Below, piece by piece: positions 1 to 4,635 of a stretch of 5,753 nt of DNA. The translations under genes and the position numbers were made by a program. Numbering within the stretch: the stretch's first letter is position 1; the number at the start of each line of letters is the position of its first letter. The notes under the pieces were generated by a model that had not been told where the DNA came from, ran no database searches, and was given only the letters and a program-made list of their open reading frames with translations. The DNA is taken from the NCBI GenBank assembly GCA_020356305.1, contig CP070636.1:275835-281587 (forward strand), read 5' to 3'. Origin of the DNA: Candidatus Bathyarchaeota archaeon (GTDB lineage Archaea > Thermoproteota > Bathyarchaeia > Bathyarchaeales > Bathyarchaeaceae).

Positions 1-123
1 AAGATTATGGAAAGTGGTGCAGATGGAATTGTGGGCACGGACTGCGTTCCTAGTCCTGTGAGTTTAGTTTCAGTTGCTCCCCTCATCGCAGGAGTCCTCA
101 CCGAAGAGGAGCCTACATTGTGA
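1..123 (+). CDS. prs: Ribose-phosphate pyrophosphokinase (PRPP synthetase), C-terminal 40 residues only
   Basis: This is an open frame entering from the left edge and ending at TGA 121-123. The visible tail contains GADGIVGTDCVPSPVSLVSV followed by APLIAGVL. It resembles the C-terminus of archaeal PRPP synthetases, where a Gly-Ala-(Asp/Lys) turn leads into a T-(D/N)-(T)-(I/V)-P-S-x-V-S segment and a final V-x-P-L-I-A helix. The family makes 5-phosphoribosyl-1-diphosphate from ribose 5-phosphate and ATP in the cytoplasm, feeding nucleotide and other biosynthesis. The catalytic parts (ATP flexible loop, PRPP loop) lie outside the window, so the call rests on the tail alone. The stop overlaps the start of the next gene by 4 bases (GTGA), which suggests co-transcription and coupled translation with the tRNA methyltransferase. 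Another phosphoribosyltransferase-fold protein is the main alternative. Confidence 0.7.
   Translation, partial: KIMESGADGIVGTDCVPSPVSLVSVAPLIAGVLTEEEPTL
106..111 (+). promoter_or_regulatory. Shine-Dalgarno site deciding the GTG start of the methyltransferase
   Basis: GAGGAG lies 8 bases before GTG 120-122. It is a good match to the anti-Shine-Dalgarno CCUCC and supports the overlapping GTG as the real start. Confidence 0.6.
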
Positions 124-1157
124 CCAAGCTTTTCTTCTTGTTGTCCGGCGAACATCCGACCCTACCATCCTCTGAACTAAAATCGATTTTGCAATCAGAG
201 GGTTACAAATACCGAGTTCTAAAAGAGTTGACTCAAGTTCTGCGTTTGGAAACCGACGTTGATGTTACGAAATCAGTCATATCAAGATCAGCGATGACCC
301 GGATTTGTGCCAAAGAGTTGTTTATCTGTGACGCTAAGACCGCTGAGATCTCGAAAAGAATGCGTTCCATATCTCTAGAAGGGATTATGGAAACAGGGGA
401 AAGCTTCGTTGTTCGAATACGAAGAATAAGGAGAAGTGCCTTCCACCTTGTCAGGGGAGAATTGGAGCGAAAACTCGGTGAGCTTATTCTGAATAAGAGC
501 AAAAGAATAAGAGTGAACTTGAAGACTCCTCAAAGAACATTCTTCGGAGTCCTAGCAGACAACAAACTTGTTTTTGGACTTAAAGCCGGTGAGGTCTCGA
601 CGAAACCGTTTTTTGAAAGAAGACCTCGAAAGCGGCCTTTTTTTCATCCAACCGCCATGTCCGCAAAACTTGCGAGATGCATGGTTAACTTGGCCCAACC
701 TAGAGTAGGTGAGTTGGTGCTTGATCCATTTTGCGGAACGGCTAGTATGCTCATCGAGGCCGGCTTAATCGGGTGTCGAGTGGTAGGATTTGACGTAAAA
801 CGTCGGATGGTGGAGGGAAGCCTTCGAAATCTTCTATTTTACGGAGTGAAACCAGAGGGGATAGCAGTTGCGGACGCTCGACACCTACCCGTAGTTAGAG
901 CTGACTGCGTTGTTACTGATCCTCCCTATGGCAGATCCGCAACTACGCTTGGACATAGTACACGGCAGATTATGAGTAAATTTCTTTCAACTGTCAAGGA
1001 TCGGCTTGATCCAGGGAGAAGACTCTGCACAGCGTCGCCGAAATCGATTGGAGTGGGAAAGATAGGAAAAAAGTTAGGATTTAAGCTGGTGGGGTCCTAC
1101 TTTGTTCCTGTGCATAGAAATCTAACGAGAGAGATAGCGGTGTTTGAGGGGATATGA
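120..1157 (+). CDS. trmG10: tRNA (guanine(10)-N2)-dimethyltransferase, Trm-G10/Trm11 type (THUMP + Rossmann methyltransferase)
   Basis: 345 residues, a normal length for archaeal Trm-G10. The family methylates the exocyclic N2 of G10 in tRNA (m2G, then m2,2G), using S-adenosylmethionine. Residues 1-45 form the N-terminal part; about 45-150 fit a THUMP tRNA-binding domain, ending in a basic stretch with RVNLKTPQRTFFGVL (131-145). The methyltransferase domain follows from about 165: HPTAMSAKLARCMVNLA (176-192), the SAM loop LDPFCGTASMLIEAG (201-215), an acidic FDVKRRM (224-230), ADARHLP (251-257), and the catalytic N-methyltransferase motif TDPPYGRSAT (266-275). DPPYG points to the G10 enzyme rather than the related Trm14 (G6), but substrate choice cannot be proved from motifs. 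The start is GTG 120, overlapping the upstream stop, with GAGGAG 8 bases before it. RNase Z begins one base after its stop, so the two probably share a transcript. Confidence 0.9.
   Translation: MTKLFFLLSGEHPTLPSSELKSILQSEGYKYRVLKELTQVLRLETDVDVTKSVISRSAMTRICAKELFICDAKTAEISKRMRSISLEGIMETGESFVVRIRRIRRSAFHLVRGELERKLGELILNKSKRIRVNLKTPQRTFFGVLADNKLVFGLKAGEVSTKPFFERRPRKRPFFHPTAMSAKLARCMVNLAQPRVGELVLDPFCGTASMLIEAGLIGCRVVGFDVKRRMVEGSLRNLLFYGVKPEGIAVADARHLPVVRADCVVTDPPYGRSATTLGHSTRQIMSKFLSTVKDRLDPGRRLCTASPKSIGVGKIGKKLGFKLVGSYFVPVHRNLTREIAVFEGI
1146..1151 (+). promoter_or_regulatory. Shine-Dalgarno site for RNase Z
   Basis: GAGGGG ends 7 bases before ATG 1159. It lies inside the last codons of the upstream methyltransferase. 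It favours ATG 1159 over an in-frame TTG at 1144, which would bury the site inside the coding region. Confidence 0.6.
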
Positions 1158-1158
1158 G

Positions 1159-2082
1159 ATGAGCTTACGTGTTGTTTTCTTGGGAACCGCGGGAAGCATT
1201 CCAACAGTTCAAAGAAGCTTGCCAGCCATAGCTCTCCGTCGAAAGGGCGAGCTTGTTCTTTTCGACTGTGGCGAGGGTTTGCAGAGGCAGATGATCCGAG
1301 CCAAGATAGGTTTTCATCGGAAAACGAAAGTTTTCATCACTCACATGCATGGAGACCATGTTCTGGGGCTACCCGGGCTCCTCCAAACCATGTCCCTCCT
1401 AGACCGCAAGAACAAGCTGGAGGTCTACGGCCCTCCCGGAATCAAGGCTTTTGTAGCAGCAACACAGAAGACCGTTCAGTTCACCCTCACCTTTCCCATC
1501 AAGGTTCTAGAGATAGAAGAGGTAGGTGTAGTCTGCAAAGAAAGGGAATACCAGGTTCATGCAACTTGGGTGGATCATATGATTCCCAGCTTAGCGTATG
1601 CTCTGACAGAGAAGCCCCGACCCGGAAGATTCTACCCAGAGAAGGCGAAGGCACTTGAAGTTCCAGAAGGCCCACTTTGGTCGAAACTGCAACACGGTTC
1701 AACCGTTGAACTCCCAAATGGACGAGTCGTAAGGCCGGAGGAAGTTTTAGGTCCCTCTCGTCCTGGAAGAAAGATCGTGTACACGGGGGACACCCGATCA
1801 TTAAAGAATCTTGCAGAATTTGCTGAGGACGCGGATTTGCTGATACATGACGCCACCTTTGACGACGAATTGTTGGAGAGGGCTTATGAAGATGGTCACT
1901 CGACGCCTAATCAAGCCGCAGGGGCCGCGAAAAGAGCGAGGGTGAAAAGGCTAGTTTTGACCCACATCAGCGCTCGGTACAAGGACCCTAATATTTTGCT
2001 CGAGCAAGCAAAGAAAGTCTTTTTCCCCGTGGATGTAGCTGAAGATTTTATGAAGATTGACCTTCCGCTCTCGGAAGCTTAG
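1159..2082 (+). CDS. rnz: Ribonuclease Z (tRNA 3'-processing endonuclease)
   Basis: 307 residues, the usual size of the short RNase Z form. It cuts pre-tRNA after the discriminator base to remove the 3' trailer, leaving a 3'-OH for CCA addition. The metallo-beta-lactamase fold is clear: strand RVVFLGTAGSIP (4-15), LFDCGEGLQRQ (34-44), the zinc motif THMHGDH (61-67, with H62, H64, D66, H67) and GLPGLLQTM (70-78). Further metal ligands are H140 in VDHMIPSLAY, D211 in YTGDTR, and H269 in LTHISARY. The flexible-arm/exosite region typical of tRNase Z is present (about 155-180, PGRFYPEKAKALEVPEGPLW), as are GPSRPGRKIVYTGDT (198-212) and the HST motif (247-249). No key residue is missing. The start is ATG 1159, one base after the upstream stop, with a GAGGGG site. 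The stop overlaps the convergent gene's stop by 4 bases. Confidence 0.95.
   Translation: MSLRVVFLGTAGSIPTVQRSLPAIALRRKGELVLFDCGEGLQRQMIRAKIGFHRKTKVFITHMHGDHVLGLPGLLQTMSLLDRKNKLEVYGPPGIKAFVAATQKTVQFTLTFPIKVLEIEEVGVVCKEREYQVHATWVDHMIPSLAYALTEKPRPGRFYPEKAKALEVPEGPLWSKLQHGSTVELPNGRVVRPEEVLGPSRPGRKIVYTGDTRSLKNLAEFAEDADLLIHDATFDDELLERAYEDGHSTPNQAAGAAKRARVKRLVLTHISARYKDPNILLEQAKKVFFPVDVAEDFMKIDLPLSEA
2062..2077. terminator. Small perfect hairpin at the convergent gene junction; possible bidirectional 3'-end element
   Basis: CTTCCG-CTCT-CGGAAG forms a perfect 6-bp stem with a 4-base loop, readable from either strand. It lies in the last codons of RNase Z and starts 2 bases beyond the stop of the leftward gene. 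Neither side is followed by a strong T tract, which archaeal termination usually needs, so a terminator role is only a guess; it may be coincidental coding sequence. Confidence 0.25.
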
Positions 2083-2861
2083 ATGAAAAGTTTCCGCAGC
2101 TTTTGAAGGCTTTCCTCCACATGCTCTACAGATTCCAGCATTATAATATTGGGATATTCTATTTTCTTGACGGCTTCTGCTATGCGTGCCCAGTTTATGG
2201 TTCCATATCCTATTCCAAGATGACTATCTTGGGTTCCATGGTTGTCGCTTACGTGGATGTGGACAATCTTTTCAGAGAATTGGTCAATGAACTCTTGAAT
2301 CTGATGGTTTATGTTGGCGTGCCCGACATCCAACGCCAATCTTATGTCCTCGTCGAGTTCGCTGTAGAAGCGTGAAAAATCGTGAACACTCTTCATCAGG
2401 AAAGGATGTGGTTCCGGAACGTTTTCGATCGCTATCTCAACCCCGTGTTTTCTAGCGATCTTTAACAATGCACGTACGGATTCCATGTTAAGCTGCCAAT
2501 CCCACCCAGGATAAAAGGAGCTAACGCCGGTTCTGAGCCCTGGGTGAAACACCCACAACCGACAGTTCAGCTGACGCGCGCAAAGGATGGACTTTTCAAG
2601 GCGCCTGAAAATTGTGCGTCGCAGGATCGGAGTTGGAGATGCTATATTTATGTCTGCAAAAGGTCCGTGAACAGTCAGCTCAAGGCCGCAAGACTGAGCC
2701 ACTTTTCTCATCACCTTAATACGCCTACTGTTGAGCGTGTGCAAACCCTCGTCAAGCACCTCCACGCAAGGCACACTCGTTTCACGAAGGTGTTTCACGA
2801 GAGAGGAGAAGGGTTCGCTAAGGCAGAAGAGCATGGACAAACCGATTTCTATTTCAGACAT
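2079..2861 (-). CDS. TIM-barrel sugar phosphate isomerase/epimerase (AP endonuclease family 2, COG1082-like)
   Basis: 260 residues from ATG 2861. The fold is the xylose-isomerase-like/endonuclease IV TIM barrel. Numbering from this start, likely metal and active-site residues are H65 (TVHGPFADINIAS), H106 (VFHPG), E146 (AIENVPEPH), D178 and H181 (LALDVGHAN), H201 and H203 (VHIHVSDNHG), D212 and H214 (QDSHLGIGYG), and E243 (MLESVE). Family members isomerise or epimerise sugars, or as endonuclease IV cleave DNA at abasic sites; the substrate here is unknown. A GTG at 2897 would add 12 residues (MPWSLKDTCVIN), but its nearest GAGG is about 21 bases away. ATG 2861 has GTGAT 4 bases upstream and begins just before the first barrel strand (IEIGLSML). 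It is the last gene of the leftward operon, 62 bases after UPF0201. Its TAA overlaps the RNase Z stop. Confidence 0.85.
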   Translation of the reverse strand: MSEIEIGLSMLFCLSEPFSSLVKHLRETSVPCVEVLDEGLHTLNSRRIKVMRKVAQSCGLELTVHGPFADINIASPTPILRRTIFRRLEKSILCARQLNCRLWVFHPGLRTGVSSFYPGWDWQLNMESVRALLKIARKHGVEIAIENVPEPHPFLMKSVHDFSRFYSELDEDIRLALDVGHANINHQIQEFIDQFSEKIVHIHVSDNHGTQDSHLGIGYGTINWARIAEAVKKIEYPNIIMLESVEHVEESLQKLRKLFI

Positions 2862-2923
2862 GTTAATCACGCAAGTATCCTTCAAGCTCCAAGGCACTTG
2901 AGCGCGCGCAACTTAATTCCTCT

Positions 2924-3325
2924 TTAGGCTGTTCTTGGAGCTAACCATTCGATGATCTCACGTGGTTTGTCGCAGCGAATCTGAACTCTTATGGGCCCTA
3001 GCGGCGATTCGGCTGTGGGTTGTGAAAATGAGAGGTGCCCGACATATGCTACTTGTTTGTTGAGGTAGAAGATTATGGATTTTCCACTTAACCCCTGAAA
3101 GAGCACTCCCCGGGCAGCGTTGCGAATTCTTTCCCTGCGGAGCAGGTTCTGGAATTTCGTTAGCCCTTCTGTGCCTTTGGCTTCTGCAATCATCAGGCTT
3201 CCCCGCTTTTGTGGTCTGACATCAAACTCTGCGTTTCCCATTATGTTCTCTATAGCTCTCTTCACTCTATTTGGGTCTTCAGTGGGGTTGATATCTGCCT
3301 CTACGCGAACGGTTATTTCATTCAC
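2924..3325 (-). CDS. UPF0201 family protein, RNA-binding-like
   Basis: 133 residues, typical for UPF0201 (COG1931), a conserved archaeal family described as having an RNA-binding-like domain; no biochemical role is firmly established that I can name. Family marks are VRVEADINPTEDPNRVKRAI (6-25), the helix KFQNLLRRERIRNAARGVL (57-75), FYLNKQVAYVGHLSF (86-100), ESPLGPIRVQI (106-116) and the terminal IEWLAP (125-130). No signal peptide or membrane segment is seen, so it should be cytoplasmic. The start is GTG 3325, overlapping the end of the upstream UPF0200 gene by 8 bases (GTGAATGA). GTGAT at 3331-3335 lies 5 bases before it, complementary to the archaeal 16S 3' end. The overlap implies coupled translation with the P-loop protein, hinting at a shared task, perhaps on RNA (inference). 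Confidence 0.9.
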   Translation of the reverse strand: MNEITVRVEADINPTEDPNRVKRAIENIMGNAEFDVRPQKRGSLMIAEAKGTEGLTKFQNLLRRERIRNAARGVLFQGLSGKSIIFYLNKQVAYVGHLSFSQPTAESPLGPIRVQIRCDKPREIIEWLAPRTA

Positions 3326-3881
3326 TGCGAATCACACTCTGCAAAAACTCGCTAATCTTTCTCTTGAGTTGAGCCTTTGTGCCTTCGTTCACGATCATGT
3401 AGTCTGCGGTTGCTATGGCGTTTCCTAGACCTATGTTGAGCTCTCGGTGGTCGCGCTCTAAGAAAGTTTCCCAGCTTTTCGGGTCGTCGCTTCGCTTTCT
3501 CTGGAACAGACGTTTGAATCTTGTTTCTGGTGAAGAGTGTATGGCGAGGAGGGTGAAGTTGGGGAAGTATCTCTTGAACTCCTCGACCTCATGCAGGCTC
3601 CGGATTCCGTCAACTATGACAACTCTCTTCTCTGCTTTTTCGATTTTGGAAATACATCGTTTCGCTACAACGTGTGGGCCCTCTTCTTCTCTGAGCTTAA
3701 GCATTATCATTCCAATGTTTTCAGGCGTAGGCTCTAGCTTCCTCCGCCTAGTTTCTTCTCGTATTTCATCTCCCATAATTACCGTTGAGCAGCCCATTTT
3801 TTGAATCATCTCCTTCACCGTCGCCTTTCCCGCGCCGGGCATCCCAGCCACTCCCACAACAGTCTTTTTCTTCATCGCCAT
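3318..3881 (-). CDS. UPF0200 family P-loop NTPase, nucleoside/dephospho-CoA kinase-like
   Basis: 187 residues from ATG 3881; UPF0200 proteins are about 180-190. It has a P-loop kinase fold: Walker A GMPGAGKAT (13-21), an MGDEIREETRRR segment (36-47) like an NMP-binding helix, the Walker B-like VVIVDGIRS (87-95), HSSPETRFKRLFQRKRSDD (115-133) with LID-like arginines, RDHRELNIGLG (143-153), and the late strand ADYMIVNEG (159-167). The Walker A position that is usually Ser/Thr is Ala20 followed by Thr21, recalling the GKGT of adenylate kinases. The family is often annotated as dephospho-CoA kinase-like, but its substrate is not established. Three ATGs are in frame (3899, 3881, 3875). ATG 3881 is chosen because GGAG ends 7 bases upstream; 3875 is also possible. 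It is the first gene of the leftward operon and overlaps UPF0201 by 8 bases. Confidence 0.9.
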   Translation of the reverse strand: MAMKKKTVVGVAGMPGAGKATVKEMIQKMGCSTVIMGDEIREETRRRKLEPTPENIGMIMLKLREEEGPHVVAKRCISKIEKAEKRVVIVDGIRSLHEVEEFKRYFPNFTLLAIHSSPETRFKRLFQRKRSDDPKSWETFLERDHRELNIGLGNAIATADYMIVNEGTKAQLKRKISEFLQSVIRSE

Positions 3882-3922
3882 GTCATTTCTCCGTTTCATT
3901 GCGAGAAGTATGAGGTTGGCTA

Positions 3923-3950
3923 GATTAAGTTTTTTCGCAGCATAAAAAGG
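3923..3950 (-). promoter_or_regulatory. Candidate archaeal TATA/BRE promoter of the leftward operon
   Basis: On the minus strand two A/T-rich boxes precede the UPF0200 gene: CTTTTTATG (3949-3941) and, after an A-rich BRE-like GCGAAAAAA, CTTAATC (3929-3923). With the usual spacing of about 25 bases, transcription would begin near 3920 or 3900, giving leaders of about 40 or 20 bases before ATG 3881. I cannot tell which box is used. Confidence 0.35.
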
Positions 3951-4011
3951 TGTCCAATTGATCGTGAAGCTATGCGTTTAGAATTGGCTAGAAAAGGCTT
4001 CAGTCAAGTTA

Positions 4012-4019
4012 TTATAAAT
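4012..4019 (+). promoter_or_regulatory. Candidate TATA box for the thpR-cca operon
   Basis: TTATAAAT is close to the archaeal TATA consensus. A start point about 25 bases downstream (near 4040) would leave a leader of about 15-25 bases, containing GAGGGG (4043-4048) and GTGAT (4053-4057), before the two candidate ATGs at 4056 and 4065. Confidence 0.45.
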
Positions 4020-4064
4020 GATGTACCACTGAAGAAATGGTTGAGGGGACAAGTGATGCCTGAA

Positions 4065-4619
4065 ATGATCCGAAGTTTTATAGCGTTTGATATGAACGAC
4101 GAGTCCGTGTTGAGACACCTATCAGAGGTTCAGCGCATGCTCATGAACACGGGTGCAGGTCTAAAGTTGGTCAAAACTCAAAACATCCACATAACGATGC
4201 GATTCCTAGGGAACATCTCTCTCAGCATGGTAGATTCGATCCATGAAGAGATGAAGGAACTCAACTTCACTTCGTTGGATGTGGAGATCAAAGGTGTCGG
4301 AGCGTTCCCAAGCTTAAGATATGCCCGAGTGGTTTGGGCTGGAATCCGAAAAGGAGCCGACGCGCTGACGAACATTTTTAATCAGCTGGAGCCTCGACTT
4401 CGAGGTCTAGGCATTCGGCCAGACCCGAAAGGGTTCAGTCCTCACCTTACGATTGCCCGAGTGAAAACTGGACGACATAAATCTGAACTCGTCCGATGTG
4501 TCCAAGACTTAGTAGACTACGAGTTTGGTGTTATTAGGGCAGATTGTTTGAGGCTGAAGAAGAGCGTTTTGACGCCGAGAGGACCCGTCTATTCCACCAT
4601 GAGAGAAGTTTGCCGTTGA
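4065..4619 (+). CDS. thpR: RNA 2',3'-cyclic phosphodiesterase (2'-5' RNA ligase / 2H phosphoesterase family)
   Basis: 184 residues, the standard length of the LigT/ThpR family. These 2H phosphoesterases hydrolyse RNA 2',3'-cyclic phosphate to a 2'-phosphate and can show weak 2'-5' ligation of tRNA halves. Both signature tetrapeptides are present: HITM at 42-45 (followed by RFLG) and HLTI at 127-130 (in FSPHLTIARVK). The N-terminus MIRSFIAFDM is the usual first strand, and GVGAFPSLRYARVVWAGI (77-94) and the late TPRGPVYSTM (170-179) are also family-like. ATG 4065 gives the canonical N-terminus and has GTGAT 7 bases upstream. ATG 4056 would add only MPE and has GAGGGG 7 bases upstream, so it is an equally good ribosomal start. 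A longer frame from 3972 is rejected because the candidate TATA box lies inside it. It is followed 16 bases later by the CCA enzyme, an association seen in many archaea. Confidence 0.93.
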   Translation: MIRSFIAFDMNDESVLRHLSEVQRMLMNTGAGLKLVKTQNIHITMRFLGNISLSMVDSIHEEMKELNFTSLDVEIKGVGAFPSLRYARVVWAGIRKGADALTNIFNQLEPRLRGLGIRPDPKGFSPHLTIARVKTGRHKSELVRCVQDLVDYEFGVIRADCLRLKKSVLTPRGPVYSTMREVCR

Positions 4620-4626
4620 GGACGTC

Positions 4627-4630
4627 GGTG
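4627..4630 (+). promoter_or_regulatory. Shine-Dalgarno site for the CCA-adding enzyme
   Basis: GGTG lies 5 bases before ATG 4636 in the 16-base spacer after thpR. It complements CACC of the archaeal 16S 3' end and supports this start. Confidence 0.45.
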
Positions 4631-4635
4631 TTCGT

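Larger units (their letters stand above)
3882..4064. other. Divergent intergenic region between the leftward UPF0200 operon and the rightward thpR-cca operon
   Basis: This 183-base stretch lies between the two divergent start codons. It is A/T-rich and holds the candidate promoters for both directions. No tRNA-like cloverleaf, repeat or convincing small gene is seen. From 3972 an open frame continues into thpR, but it would run across the candidate thpR TATA box and adds 31 residues not typical of the family. Confidence 0.5.

Noticed and set aside
1144..1158. TTG 1144 as an alternative RNase Z start
   Set aside because: It would place the GAGGGG ribosome site within the gene and add MRGYE before the canonical N-terminus; ATG 1159 fits better.
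1499..1856. Minus-strand open frames of 100 and 74 codons inside RNase Z
   Set aside because: They oppose a complete RNase Z with all catalytic residues; there is no independent support.
2900..2910. Alternating GC run (GAGCGCGCGCA) in the UPF0201 to TIM-barrel spacer
   Set aside because: It is too short to support any structural or regulatory claim such as Z-DNA.
2544..2927. Plus-strand open frame of 127 codons opposite the TIM-barrel gene
   Set aside because: It lies antisense to a clearly recognised gene with intact motifs, resembles no family I know, and has no good start context.
3415..3804. Plus-strand open frames of 129 and 66 codons opposite the UPF0200 gene
   Set aside because: These are Ser/Arg-rich translations opposite a strong family match; they are shadows of the real gene.
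3882..4064. Possible tRNA or small RNA in the divergent intergenic region
   Set aside because: I saw no acceptor stem, no GGTTCRANYCC-like T-loop motif and no terminator-like T tract; the region is explained by two candidate promoters and leaders.
4392..4405. Inverted repeat CCTCGACTTCGAGG inside thpR
   Set aside because: It is a short palindrome within well-constrained coding sequence, not near a gene boundary, and is expected by chance at this length.
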